Shown piece after piece: positions 1 to 8,928 of a stretch of 64,000 nt of DNA; the stretch's first letter is position 1, and the number at the start of each line of letters is the position of its first letter. Made by a program: the position numbers and the translations under genes. Under the pieces are notes generated by a model that was given only the letters and a program-made list of their open reading frames with translations, did no database searches and was not told the origin of the DNA. Source of the DNA: Phytohabitans aurantiacus (GTDB taxonomy: Bacteria > Actinomycetota > Actinomycetes > Mycobacteriales > Micromonosporaceae); NCBI RefSeq assembly GCF_027923225.1, contig NZ_BSDI01000032.1, positions 1-64,000 of the forward strand, given 5' to 3'.

Positions 1-1069
1 CCCGGATCTCGATGACATCCGGCCGGTCCGAACCACCATTGTCCTCAGTGGCCACGAAGAACGCCGGCGCCGGCTCCGGATCCGGAGCGACCTGGGTACT
101 GTTCAGGATCCGGCAACCGGTGTGGAAGTGACCACGCACCAGATCCTGATCGTTCAGCTCCGAACGCAGCGCGTAGTAGCCACCCTGACCAGCCGGCAGG
201 AAGCTGTCCCGGATCAGGTTCCGCGTCGACACCCGGATCGTGAACGGCTGGTTCACCCGCACGTTGTTCGGGGCTGACGTGATCAGCAGCGTCGGGTTGT
301 CCGCGGCGTTGGCGACCTCACCCATCTCGGTCACCACACACCGCTGACCGTTCTGGAAACCGTCGTGGATCTGCAGGTTGCTGCCTTCGCGGCAGGTGTT
401 CGGCTCCTTGTTCAGCGGCGGCGGCGCGGTCTGGTTGCCTCCGCCGTTGTTGCCACCGTTGTTGTTTCCGTTGCCGCCGTTGTTGTTCCCGCCGTTGTTT
501 CCGCCGTTGTTGTTTCCGTTCCCGGCGCTCAACGTGCAGTTGGCGAGCCCGTTCAGGTTGTTCGGCCGGTCGCCGACCCGGTCGATCGCGATCGCGATCC
601 GGTCGATGGCGGCCGTGCGCTTGCTGGCCAGGGGCCCGAGGATCGCGTTCTGGACGAAGTTCGGGCCACCCTGTCCCTGGCTGGTCGCGAGCCGCTGGTT
701 GGCCTCGGCGATCTGGGTCTCCAGCAGCGCCAGGTTGCGGTCGACCTCCGCGCGGGCGGCGGCGGGCACGTTCTGCAGCTTGTCGGCGACCGACGGGCAG
801 GTGATTGTCTGCGTCGTCGCCGCGTTGACCTGTGCGGTGCCGCAGAACTGGCCGTCACCCCAGTAGTTGCGGACGGTGCGTCCATTCTGGCGGCTGGTGG
901 TCACGCTCTGACCGTTCGGAGCCGCGCCGCCGGGGGCGGTGACACAGCCACGGGACGAAGCCTGCTTCCGCTCGCCGGCGGCGTTGGACACCTGCGTGAC
1001 AGCGATGATGCCGCCGAACACCGCGAGGGTGGCGACCACGCCGAGGAGTCGCTTTCGATTTCCGGTCAT
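1..1069 (-). CDS. Secreted Asn/Gly-rich protein, 3' end outside window
   Basis: An open frame runs from ATG at 1069 to the window edge (356 codons, no stop), so the C-terminus is missing. Residues about 8-27 form one hydrophobic segment after KRK-type basic residues, which fits a signal peptide or anchor. The first ~170 residues hold a small Cys-containing region and a helical Q/A/R-rich stretch. Residues ~180-214 are a low-complexity linker of N and G only (NNGGNNGG units). After it comes a Cys-containing β-rich part with NVRVNQPFTIRVSTRNL, typical of an extracellular domain. It resembles uncharacterised exported proteins of Micromonosporaceae, and no enzyme signature was seen. The 286 bp upstream are AT-richer and probably contain its promoter. 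Confidence 0.75.
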   Translation of the reverse strand, partial: MTGNRKRLLGVVATLAVFGGIIAVTQVSNAAGERKQASSRGCVTAPGGAAPNGQSVTTSRQNGRTVRNYWGDGQFCGTAQVNAATTQTITCPSVADKLQNVPAAARAEVDRNLALLETQIAEANQRLATSQGQGGPNFVQNAILGPLASKRTAAIDRIAIAIDRVGDRPNNLNGLANCTLSAGNGNNNGGNNGGNNNGGNGNNNGGNNGGGNQTAPPPLNKEPNTCREGSNLQIHDGFQNGQRCVVTEMGEVANAADNPTLLITSAPNNVRVNQPFTIRVSTRNLIRDSFLPAGQGGYYALRSELNDQDLVRGHFHTGCRILNSTQVAPDPEPAPAFFVATEDNGGSDRPDVIEIR

Positions 1070-1355
1070 GCGTGTCCCTTTTTCTCTGTTCCGAGATCGA
1101 GTGACCTCACTAAAAAGGAACGCGGTATTGGGTGTCAAGTCGCAAATAATGATTTAAGCTTTCCCGGCTTTTCCTAAAGCAAATTTATGCTGGCGTATTC
1201 ATCGCCGGGTGATCAGCCGAACGGATGATCTCAAGGGTTCATCGATGCGCTGTGACCTGCGTCTCCGTGGACCGGCCGGGCTGGCGCTTGGTTCCGGGCA
1301 GCCTACGCCATCAACCTCAAAAAAATTGCTTTGAGAGCCATGAGAGATTGAGGTC

Positions 1356-1751
1356 ATGGCATCGAGAGTGCGATGGATCGACTTTGACTGTACCGATCCG
1401 TATCTGGTGGCGAACTTCTGGGCGGAGGCGACTGGCCTGCGCCACCATCCGGACAACAAACCGGACGACGAGGAGTGTGCCCTGCTCTCCGGAGCGGACA
1501 TCATCGAGGGCGGCATGCTCTTCCAACGGGTACCGGAAGGCAAGGTCGCGAAGAACAGGGTGCACCTGGACCTGCAGCCGACCGACCGGACCCGCGACGA
1601 GGAAGTCGAGCGGCTGCTCGGTCTGGGCGCCACGCTAGTGGCCGACCACCGCAACCCGGACGGCACGGGGTGGGCGCTGATGGCCGACCCCGAAGGCAAC
1701 GAGTTCTGCGTCGAACGCAGCGTGGAAGAGCACGCTCTCGCCGCCGGCTAG
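1356..1751 (+). CDS. VOC (glyoxalase-like) family protein
   Basis: 131 aa. It has the βαβββ pattern of one vicinal-oxygen-chelate module followed by a second half-module. It begins with RVRWIDFDCTDPYLVANFWAEATG, reading as the usual strand followed by the 'A..FW....G' helix. HLDLQPTDRTRDEEVERLLGLGA comes in the middle and DPEGNEFCVE at the end, the last being the common metal-ligand/substrate strand. Family members include dioxygenases, glyoxalases and resistance proteins, and nothing here selects one substrate. The stop overlaps the stop of the convergent S15 peptidase by 4 bp. It stands alone after a gene-free stretch. Confidence 0.85.
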   Translation: MASRVRWIDFDCTDPYLVANFWAEATGLRHHPDNKPDDEECALLSGADIIEGGMLFQRVPEGKVAKNRVHLDLQPTDRTRDEEVERLLGLGATLVADHRNPDGTGWALMADPEGNEFCVERSVEEHALAAG

Positions 1752-3613
1752 AGCCCTGCTGCGTGGGCGGCCGCGGTGCCGCCCACGATCGGCAGGACGA
1801 TCCGGCTGCTCTTCAGCGCGACCTCGATGGTGGCGCGGGTCTGGTCGACCTGACTGGAGTACTGCGGATAGCTGCCCACGATGACGACGCCGATCCGGTG
1901 TCCCGGCTGGAAGACGTAATCCTCCGGCAGCAACGGGAAGTCGAAGTTGTATCGCTCACCCGGCACCAGCGGCGTAGGCGTTCGCAACGACTGGCGGTTC
2001 TGCGCGTCCATGATGCCCTTCGTGACAAGCTCCACGTCAGCCGTGTGTACGCGTTTCTGCGTCTGCCGGTAACAGGCGTTGTCGGTGGCGCTGTCTTCGC
2101 CCCAGCAGTCCTCGGTCGTCAGCGTCAGGATGCCTTCGCCGCTGGCCCGGTGGTTGACCCGTTCCGCCGTGCCGTAGTCGACCAGGATCGCGCCCAGGTT
2201 GGTGTCGACCTGGTCGGCGGCCGCGCGCACCTTCACCACCGCTGTGCCGGACACGTGCAGGGGAGCGGTGAGCGGTGCCGACAGGTACGCGAGACGGTTG
2301 GGCTGCACCGTTTCCGGGTTGAGAATCATGGTGTTCTGTGTCTGCGTTGGACTGTCCTGGAAGGACTGAGTGACGGAGTCTGCCGCGGGCACCAGGCCCA
2401 GCCCGTCAGGCCGCAGCCACACCTCGGTGCCGACCGTGCCCGGCACCGGCCAGTCGGCGTGCGTCTCCCACACGTCGGCGGCGCGCTCGATGTCGACCCG
2501 CGGCTCGTCCACGATGCCGTTGGCTACGCCGTGCAGCCAGTAGTCCATCCACCGGTGCAGGGTCGCGACCCACTCGGCGCGGCGGAAGTCGAACGGGTCG
2601 ACGTGGCCGGTCTGTGTCAGCCACAGCTTGCGGGGCACGTCGTACCGCGCCAACTCGTACCAGAACTTGCTGAAGTGGTCCGGCCGCACGTTGTCGTCAT
2701 TGAGCCCGTGTACCAGAAACACGCTCGCCGTGATGTTGCCGACCTTCTTCACGTAGCTGCGCTCGTTCCAGAAGGCGGTGTAGTCGCCGTGCTCGTCACC
2801 GTCGTTCGCGGCGAGCGCGTCGCGGACCGGTTTGCAGTAGTCCCGCCGCTCCGGGTTCGTCACCACGTTTGCGAGGAACGACGGATAGTTGTTTCCACGG
2901 GTCACCACGCCGTTGCTGCGGGTGTAGTCGTAATACTCCGTTGGGCCGCTGATCGGCACGACCGTGGTCAGCCCTCGCACACCCGTCACGGCCGTCGCCA
3001 TGGCCAGCGAGCCGTCGTACGACTTGCCGACCATGCCGGACTTGCCGTTGTGCCAGTCCGCGGTGACCTGCTGACCGGCGGCGTTGCGGGCGATGGCCCG
3101 GCCGCCCAACCAGTTGATGGCCTGCTTGGCGCTGAGGTTGTCCTGGTTGGCGTTGGTCGTCGGGCAGCCCGTGGAGTTGTTCGTGCCCACCATGTCGAGC
3201 AGGATGACCGCGTATCCGCGCGGCACGAAATAGTTGTCGTAGAAGAGCGGCCACCTGTCGAGCAGGCCGTCGCCGTCGAGGTCGGCCTTGCACTCGCCGT
3301 CATTGCCCCGGCAGAGGGTCGAGTAGTACGGGCTGGCGTCCATGATGACGGGCACCTTGAGCCCGTCGAGAGTGGCGCGTGGGCGGATCACGTCGAACGC
3401 GATGATGTCGCGCAGCCCATCGGCGTCACTGTCGAATGTGGAGTCGATGAAGAGGCGCTCCCGGATCGCGTCGGCGTATCCGAAGACGGGCTGCGTGACA
3501 CCGTCTTCGATCACGATCGTGGGCGCCTCGCGTGCCTGCGCTGGGGCGGCCGCCCCCAACGCCGCGACGATAGCGACCGGAAGGACACCGAGACCGACCC
3601 AGAATCGCCCCAT
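1748..3613 (-). CDS. Secreted S15 family (X-Pro dipeptidyl-peptidase-like) hydrolase
   Basis: 621 aa from the ATG at 3613. An in-frame TTG 12 codons upstream is less likely, because the signal peptide (hydrophobic core ending in APAQA) starts cleanly at this ATG. Numbering from the TTG, the α/β-hydrolase triad is visible: Ser210 in GKSYDGS, Asp318 in HGLNDDN and His349 in TGHVDP, as in PepX/S15 enzymes. A jelly-roll C-terminal domain follows (APLHVSGTAVVKVRAAAD). Predicted to cleave Xaa-Pro dipeptides or hydrolyse an acyl/ester substrate outside the cell. Monocistronic and convergent with the VOC gene. A perfect 9-bp inverted repeat at 1762-1787 inside the last codons could end transcription for both genes. 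Confidence 0.9.
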   Translation of the reverse strand: MGRFWVGLGVLPVAIVAALGAAAPAQAREAPTIVIEDGVTQPVFGYADAIRERLFIDSTFDSDADGLRDIIAFDVIRPRATLDGLKVPVIMDASPYYSTLCRGNDGECKADLDGDGLLDRWPLFYDNYFVPRGYAVILLDMVGTNNSTGCPTTNANQDNLSAKQAINWLGGRAIARNAAGQQVTADWHNGKSGMVGKSYDGSLAMATAVTGVRGLTTVVPISGPTEYYDYTRSNGVVTRGNNYPSFLANVVTNPERRDYCKPVRDALAANDGDEHGDYTAFWNERSYVKKVGNITASVFLVHGLNDDNVRPDHFSKFWYELARYDVPRKLWLTQTGHVDPFDFRRAEWVATLHRWMDYWLHGVANGIVDEPRVDIERAADVWETHADWPVPGTVGTEVWLRPDGLGLVPAADSVTQSFQDSPTQTQNTMILNPETVQPNRLAYLSAPLTAPLHVSGTAVVKVRAAADQVDTNLGAILVDYGTAERVNHRASGEGILTLTTEDCWGEDSATDNACYRQTQKRVHTADVELVTKGIMDAQNRQSLRTPTPLVPGERYNFDFPLLPEDYVFQPGHRIGVVIVGSYPQYSSQVDQTRATIEVALKSSRIVLPIVGGTAAAHAAGL

Positions 3614-3730
3614 GGGCGGCACTCTATGGACGCCGTACCGGCCAGGCAACGGACAGTTGTCGAAACATCGCCTCCCGTAACTCCGACACGCGACTCGCCG
3701 TAGCCGAGGTTAGGCCGTGCGGGGAGGGTG

Positions 3731-5131
3731 TCAGTTTGAGCGGGCGCTGGCGAGGATCGCGGCGGGGTCCTTCGCGGCGCGGAGGAGGACAGGCGTGGCG
3801 GTGACTTTGAGGTCGCCGGTCGACGGTGGCTTGCCGACCTCCGCGCCGCTCACTCCCGAGCCGCCGGGCACGGTCACCGGGGCACCGTCGCTCCACACCA
3901 CCAGCGTGCTCTCCCCACCCCGACGAAACGCCACCCCGCGCAGCCCCTTGTCGCTCACCGGCTGGGCGACCGCACCCTGGGCAGCCGTCGCCAGTTCAGC
4001 CATCATGCGGCCGGCGACGCGCTCGGTGCCGTTCGGGTCCAGCAGGCCGTAACGCACCTCGCTGCCCTGGCGATTGTTCGGGTTGTACGCGAGCGGCAGC
4101 CAGATCACCTCGCGCACGCCGGCCGCCGCGAGTTGGGTCACCGCCTTCACCATCTCGCCGGCCCGCGCGTCGTCATCGTCGGTGGGCGTCCGCCAGAACT
4201 GGCCGACCTCCCACGCTTCGATCGGGGTGCCAGCGGGGTTTTCGGCCGCCAGGTAGCCCATGAGGTCGGGTACGGCGGTCCAGTGCTCGTAGAAGTGCAC
4301 CTGGCGCACATTGACCACCTTGCGGTCGAGCAGCGCCTCGGTGGCGGCCAGGAAGTCGAGACTGCGCACGTTTTCGGCCACCGACATGGCGGCGGTCGCG
4401 TCGGCGGGGATCTTCTGGCCGCGGGTGCCGATCCGGCGCTGGAAGTACCGCTGGTACGCCTGTTTGGCCTGGTCCTGCTGGCCGGCCTTGAGCAGCCGGT
4501 CGGCGATGCCCATGCCGTAGGCGACGCTGCTGATCCCGGAGTCGACCACGAGCGCCTTCGGGTCGGCGGCGCGGATCGCCTCAGCGGCCGTCTCGACCAG
4601 CTTCGTGTAGTCGGCTGAGCTCCCTGCCCAGTAGCTCGGCGCGTTGACCTCGTTTTCGATGGCGTACTCGCGCACACCGTACGGCTGGTAGCGGCGCACG
4701 ACCGCGTCGACGAAACCCTTGTAGACAGCCAGGTCGCGGGGCATCGCCGACTCGGTCTTGTTGGCCTGGCCCCGGGTGTACTGCGCGGTGCCGCCGGTCG
4801 CCCAGCACACCCCCACCCGGATCTTCAGGTGCAGGGTGATGCCGAGGTCACGGGTGCGAGTGGCCACCTGATCGACAGCCGCCCAGTCGCGCTGACCCTG
4901 CTGTTTCTCGATGTCGCACCAGGTCAGCTCGTGATAGGTGGCCGAGCCGGCGAGCTTGCGCAGATAGGGCTGGAAGGCGTCGTACCGGTTCCAGTCCCAG
5001 TGTGCCCCGAATGGCGTGACACCGGTGGGAGCCGGCGACGTGGTGGGCAGCGGGGTCGGTGCCGGTTTCGGCGCGGGCGACGTGCAGGCCGCCAGAAACA
5101 GCACCGCCGCGACAGCGAGGAGGCGCTTCAT
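3731..5131 (-). CDS. Lipoprotein with a clan GH-A-like glycosidase TIM barrel
   Basis: 466 aa. A lipoprotein signal peptide with lipobox LAAC (Cys16) is followed by a Pro/Thr linker to residue ~37. The rest reads as a (βα)8 glycosidase: FGAHWDWNRY, ELTWCDIEKQQGQRDW, LGITLHLKIR, then YAIENEVNAP with the likely acid/base Glu161, and IEAWEVGQFWR with the likely nucleophile Glu308. This layout is clan GH-A (GH5/GH39-like), though the family is not certain. It should sit on the outer face of the membrane and hydrolyse a β-linked glycan. It is last in a − strand unit with two sulfotransferases and overlaps the upstream one by 4 bp (ATGA), so it is probably co-expressed with sulfated-glycan genes. 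Confidence 0.8.
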   Translation of the reverse strand: MKRLLAVAAVLFLAACTSPAPKPAPTPLPTTSPAPTGVTPFGAHWDWNRYDAFQPYLRKLAGSATYHELTWCDIEKQQGQRDWAAVDQVATRTRDLGITLHLKIRVGVCWATGGTAQYTRGQANKTESAMPRDLAVYKGFVDAVVRRYQPYGVREYAIENEVNAPSYWAGSSADYTKLVETAAEAIRAADPKALVVDSGISSVAYGMGIADRLLKAGQQDQAKQAYQRYFQRRIGTRGQKIPADATAAMSVAENVRSLDFLAATEALLDRKVVNVRQVHFYEHWTAVPDLMGYLAAENPAGTPIEAWEVGQFWRTPTDDDDARAGEMVKAVTQLAAAGVREVIWLPLAYNPNNRQGSEVRYGLLDPNGTERVAGRMMAELATAAQGAVAQPVSDKGLRGVAFRRGGESTLVVWSDGAPVTVPGGSGVSGAEVGKPPSTGDLKVTATPVLLRAAKDPAAILASARSN

Positions 5132-5892
5132 CGGTAGCCCAACTCACGCAGCGTCCGCCGGGAGAACACCCACACCAGCAGCCGGAGGAAGGGGTCCAGC
5201 TCCCGCCGGTACGTGCCCACCCGCGAGCCGTAGATCTGCGCGTCGGTGCGCGCCGCGGCCCGACGCCGGTCGGCCTCGGTGGTGTATTTCTGGGCGACGT
5301 CATGCTGCTTGTCGCTGTACTCCAGCACTTCCGGCTCCCATGGTTCGCCCAGGAACTCGAACAGTCCACGCAGTGATTTTTCCGGCTCGCGCACCGCGTC
5401 TTCGTACCGCAGCTCGTGGTATCGCTCGGGCGCGAGCGCGCGGCCGGCGGCTCGGGCGGTGTGAATGTACCGGGGCCACTTCACCACGCACTTCACCGCA
5501 GACCAGTAGCCGAATCGCTTGCGATGCGACACAACCACGTCGCGACCGTCCCGGATCACGTGGACGATCTGCGCGTCGGGGAAGACCTCGGTGACGAACG
5601 GGATCGCGAGGGCGTACAGGGGAGTCTTGTCGGCCCAGCGCGCCTTGCCGCGTCCGCTCGCGTAATCAGAGTGAATCCCGCCGAAGAAGTCCGCGATCCG
5701 TCGCAGCCAGTCTTCGCGCTCGAAGCCAAAGCGGGCCAGGCGCTCCCAGTCCCGCCCGACGATGCGTTCCATGTCGGTGAGGAAGCGGGTCTCGGGCCCG
5801 CAGCTGATCCGCGAGTGCGAATCGAGCACCAGGCGCAGCATCGTGGTGCCGGAGCGCTGGCACCCGACCAGGAAGATGGGCGCGTCAGCCAT
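5128..5892 (-). CDS. Sulfotransferase (ST-A)
   Basis: 254 aa. The N-terminal FLVGCQRSGTTMLRLVLDSH is the 5'-phosphosulfate loop that binds PAPS (Q-R-S-G-T-T at residues ~12-17). VHVIRDGRDVVVSHRKR at ~110-126 is the 3'-phosphate-binding strand-helix. ELRYEDAVREPEKSLRGLFEFLG near 160-183 is the conserved C-terminal motif. It should move a sulfuryl group from PAPS to a hydroxyl of a glycan, lipid or small molecule, and the acceptor is unknown. It overlaps the lipoprotein gene downstream (4 bp) and the sulfotransferase upstream (8 bp), so translation is probably coupled. The protein is full length for the family and has no signal peptide. Confidence 0.9.
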   Translation of the reverse strand: MADAPIFLVGCQRSGTTMLRLVLDSHSRISCGPETRFLTDMERIVGRDWERLARFGFEREDWLRRIADFFGGIHSDYASGRGKARWADKTPLYALAIPFVTEVFPDAQIVHVIRDGRDVVVSHRKRFGYWSAVKCVVKWPRYIHTARAAGRALAPERYHELRYEDAVREPEKSLRGLFEFLGEPWEPEVLEYSDKQHDVAQKYTTEADRRRAAARTDAQIYGSRVGTYRRELDPFLRLLVWVFSRRTLRELGYR

Positions 5893-6796
5893 GGTGTGCC
5901 ACCAACTGATCGGTCAGTCCGTCGCAGAGCGTGCGGATCCGGGGGTCGATGTCGAGGGGGCGGCGGCGCGGCGCGCGGCGCTCGACGTGCGCGCAGAGCC
6001 GCGGGTCGTACCGCAGCCCCAGGAAGTCGCACAGCCTCCGGGTCGCGGCCTCCGGGTCGTCCACCAGGGCGTCGTACGACGACAGCAGCACGTCGGCACG
6101 CCGGTCGAGGCCGAGGCTGAAGAAGAGGCGGTTCCGCACGTACCAGAAGAGGGCGGCCGCGGTGTGCGGTGTCATCCGGTCGTAGTCGAAGTCGCCGATC
6201 AGGGCCCGCGCCTCGCCGTCGAGCCGCTGCCCCTGCCACTCGTCACCGATGGTGCCGTCCGCGATGCCCCGCAGCGCGCGCAGGTTGGAGTCGCCGAACT
6301 TGGCCACCTCGGAGCGTGCCCGGTCGTCCACGTCGCGCCAGACCCACACCGCGCGCCCCGGCGCCGGGCCCGGCAGGGCGAGCAACTCGTCGATCCGGTG
6401 GCTCTCGCACAGCGGCTTGACCAGCACATACGCGTGCCGGCTGGCGCCGATGACGGCTGTCAGCGTCTCGTCGGAGCGCAGCTGGAAGCGGTAGAACACC
6501 CGCCGGTCGTTTTCGTTGCGCACCTCGAACTCGGGTGCCGCGTCGAAGCCACGCATCAGCATGTTGGTACCCGAGCGTTGCAGGCCGACGACGTACACCG
6601 GCCTGGCCTGACCTGGTGAGACGCCATGGGTGCGCCGCCAGCGGCGCTTGGCGAGCGCGGTGCCGGCGCGTTCGACCGGATTGAGGCGGTCTTCCTCGAC
6701 CAGGCGGCGCAGCCCCTCGGTGCGCATCCACCTCAGGTGCCGGGCGATCCGGCGGGCGGTGTACGCGACCGCCGTGGGCTGCGGAGAAGGGGGCAC
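5885..6796 (-). CDS. Sulfotransferase (ST-B)
   Basis: About 303 aa from an in-frame GTG at 6796. An ATG at 6727 with GAGG just upstream is an alternative start that would leave more room for a divergent promoter. PVYVVGLQRSGTNMLMRGFD is the PAPS 5'-phosphosulfate loop. VWVWRDVDDRARSEVAKFGDSN holds the 3'-phosphate-binding region, in a divergent form. SYDALVDDPEAATRRLCDFLGL is the conserved C-terminal box. A basic N-terminal helix of ~40 residues precedes the domain. It leads the − strand half of the cluster, back to back with the glycosyltransferase gene. The acceptor is unknown. Confidence 0.85.
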   Translation of the reverse strand: MPPSPQPTAVAYTARRIARHLRWMRTEGLRRLVEEDRLNPVERAGTALAKRRWRRTHGVSPGQARPVYVVGLQRSGTNMLMRGFDAAPEFEVRNENDRRVFYRFQLRSDETLTAVIGASRHAYVLVKPLCESHRIDELLALPGPAPGRAVWVWRDVDDRARSEVAKFGDSNLRALRGIADGTIGDEWQGQRLDGEARALIGDFDYDRMTPHTAAALFWYVRNRLFFSLGLDRRADVLLSSYDALVDDPEAATRRLCDFLGLRYDPRLCAHVERRAPRRRPLDIDPRIRTLCDGLTDQLVAHHG

Positions 6797-6832
6797 GCGA
6801 AGGATACTCGCATGACGGTAGCCTCTCGGTCG

Positions 6833-8041
6833 ATGCGCGTGCTGCATGTCAACAAGTTCCTGTACCGGCGAGGCGGTGCCGAAGGCTACCTGCTCGACCT
6901 CGCCGAGCTTCAGCGTGCGCACGGTGACGAGGTGGCGTTCTTCGGCATGACGCACCCCGAAAACGACACTCCCCAGCGGTACGGCGAGCACTTCCCGGCG
7001 TACGTCGAGCTGGAGCCGGCTCCCCGCGGACCCCTTCGGCGCGCGGCGGCCGTGGGGCGGATGGTGTATTCGCCCGCGAGCCGGCGCGGCCTCGCCCGCG
7101 TGATATCGGATTTCAAGCCCGACGTCGTCCATATGCACAACATCTACCACCAGTTGTCGCCCTCGGTCCTGGGCGCGGTGCGAGCGGCGGGCGTGCGGTG
7201 CGTGCTGACCCTCCACGACTACAAGCTGGCCTGCCCGAGCTATCAGCTTCTCGACGGGCACACGATCTGCGACGCGTGTGTCACACACGGTCCCTGGCAG
7301 GCTGCGCGCCGGCGCTGCAAAGACGGCTCGCTCGGCGCGAGCGCGGTGCTGAGCCTCGAGTCATGGGCGCACCGCACCACTCGCGCGTACGGGGGCGTCG
7401 ATGCCTTCGTGAGCCCCAGCCGGTTCCTCGCTGGCATCATGCGCCGGGCCGGTGTGTTTCCCGAGCGGATGCGGGTGGTCAATCACTTCGTCGACACGGC
7501 GGCCGTGCCACCGGCCGACCGGCCGGGCAGCGGTGTCGTCTACGCGGGGCGGCTCGCACGTGAAAAGGGCGTGGACACACTCATCAACGCCGCCGCCGAT
7601 GGCGGCTTTCGCGTCGACATCGCCGGCGACGGCCCGGCCAGGTCCGCGCTTGAGGCGCTCGCCGCCGAGCGCGCTCCGGACCGGGTACGGTTCCACGGCC
7701 GGCTCGCCAAGCCGGCACTGCACGCCCTGTTGCGTGACTCAGCGGTCGCCGCGGTGCCGTCGCGCTGGCACGAAAACCAACCCATGGCGGTACTGGAAGC
7801 CTTCGCCTGCGGGCTGCCGGTGGTGACCACCGACCTGGGCGGCCTGCCCGAGATGGTGGAGCCCGGTGCCGATGGCGCCATCGTGCCCGCCGACGACCCG
7901 GCCGCGCTCGCGGGCGCGCTGGGGGAGTTGCTGGCCGACCCGGAGCGCGCCCACGAGATGGGTCGGGCCGGCCGCGCGAAGGTGGTCCGTGACTTCGCAC
8001 CCGAGACCCATCTCGCCCGTCTACGCGAGGTCTACACATGA
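6833..8041 (+). CDS. GT4 family glycosyltransferase
   Basis: 402 aa from ATG 6833 (an ATG at 6812 is also in frame). The start is a classic GT-B N-terminus: MRVLHVNKFLYRRGGAEGYLLDLA. VVHMHNIYHQLSP and LTLHDYKLACPSY complete the acceptor half. The donor half contains VVYAGRLAREKGVDTLI, FHGRL and ENQPMAVLEAFACGLPVV, the EX7E nucleotide-sugar motif of retaining GT4 enzymes. A Cys-rich insert (ICDACVTHGPW, RRRCKDG) is common in polysaccharide GT4s. Cytosolic and membrane-associated by analogy. It overlaps the next gene by 4 bp (ATGA). Being surrounded by four sulfotransferases, it probably builds the glycan they modify. Confidence 0.9.
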   Translation: MRVLHVNKFLYRRGGAEGYLLDLAELQRAHGDEVAFFGMTHPENDTPQRYGEHFPAYVELEPAPRGPLRRAAAVGRMVYSPASRRGLARVISDFKPDVVHMHNIYHQLSPSVLGAVRAAGVRCVLTLHDYKLACPSYQLLDGHTICDACVTHGPWQAARRRCKDGSLGASAVLSLESWAHRTTRAYGGVDAFVSPSRFLAGIMRRAGVFPERMRVVNHFVDTAAVPPADRPGSGVVYAGRLAREKGVDTLINAAADGGFRVDIAGDGPARSALEALAAERAPDRVRFHGRLAKPALHALLRDSAVAAVPSRWHENQPMAVLEAFACGLPVVTTDLGGLPEMVEPGADGAIVPADDPAALAGALGELLADPERAHEMGRAGRAKVVRDFAPETHLARLREVYT

Positions 8042-8925
8042 ACCGGGTCCTGTATATCGCGGGCAGTGGCCGTAGTGGGTCCACATTGGTCACCAATCTG
8101 CTGGGGCAGCTCGACGGCGTATTGGCGGCCGGCGAGCTGCGGTACCTGTGGCAGCGCGGCGCGGTTGAGAACCGTCCCTGCGGTTGTGGTCAACCGTTCG
8201 GTGACTGTCCAATGTGGGCGACCGTGATGAAAGAGGTCGACGCCGACCCGGCCGGCATCGCGGCGGGACTGCGCCAGCGGCTGCGGATGCGGCGGCTGCC
8301 CGCCCTCCTGTGGCGCCGCCGAGTGCGAAGTCACCCCGACGACGCGGCGCTTGCGGCGCTCTACGAGGCGGTCGGCGGGAAACTCGTCGTGGACTCTTCG
8401 AAGCTGCCGCCGTACGGTGCCCTGGTGGCCGGACTGCCGGGCGTCGATCTGCGGGTGCTGCATCTGGTGCGCGACCCGCGTGCCACCGCGTTCTCGTGGC
8501 GCCGCCGCCGCGGGCTCGACGGCGAGGGCGACGCGCAGCTGATGAGCCGCCCACCGGTCGCCAAGGCGGCACTGTTGTGGCTGGTCTGGAACGCGTCCAC
8601 CGTGCTGCTCTGGCGCCGCTCCCGGCGATACCTTCACGTCCGGTACGAAGACCTGGTGGCCGACCCGGCGGCGACCGTGCGGCGGATCGCGGCGTTCGCC
8701 GGCGTCTCCGGCGATCTGCCGTTCACCGGCCCGGGCACGGTGCGGCTCGCGCCGACCCACTCGGTTGCCGGCAACCCATCGCGGCACCGCTCCGGCGAGG
8801 TGCGCGTGGCCCCCGACACCGAATGGGTACGCGGGCTCTCCGGCGCGGCATTCGCCCTGGTCACCCTGATCACCGCGCCCCTGCTGCGGCGCTTCGGCTA
8901 CTCGTTCCGCCGTCGAGAGGTCTGA
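8038..8925 (+). CDS. Sulfotransferase (ST-C)
   Basis: 295 aa. RVLYIAGSGRSGSTLVTNLLG is a PAPS-binding loop of the GxGRSGST type. LRVLHLVRDPRATAFSWRRRRG is the 3'-phosphate site and LHVRYEDLVADPAATVRRIAAFAG the C-terminal box. Residues 49-57 contain CGCGQPFGDC, a Cys-rich loop after the first helix that recurs in this subfamily ('CGCG..F..CP.W'). THSVAGNPSRHRSG near the end is also characteristic of it. It is translationally coupled to the GT4 gene. It differs clearly from ST-A and ST-B, so the locus does not look like a simple tandem duplication. Confidence 0.9.
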   Translation: MNRVLYIAGSGRSGSTLVTNLLGQLDGVLAAGELRYLWQRGAVENRPCGCGQPFGDCPMWATVMKEVDADPAGIAAGLRQRLRMRRLPALLWRRRVRSHPDDAALAALYEAVGGKLVVDSSKLPPYGALVAGLPGVDLRVLHLVRDPRATAFSWRRRRGLDGEGDAQLMSRPPVAKAALLWLVWNASTVLLWRRSRRYLHVRYEDLVADPAATVRRIAAFAGVSGDLPFTGPGTVRLAPTHSVAGNPSRHRSGEVRVAPDTEWVRGLSGAAFALVTLITAPLLRRFGYSFRRREV

Positions 8926-8928
8926 AAC

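Noticed and set aside
1475..3703. 742-codon + strand open frame over the S15 peptidase
   Set aside because: It is antisense to a gene with full catalytic motifs and has only Arg/Ala/Val-rich sequence without domains. It is a GC-bias shadow.
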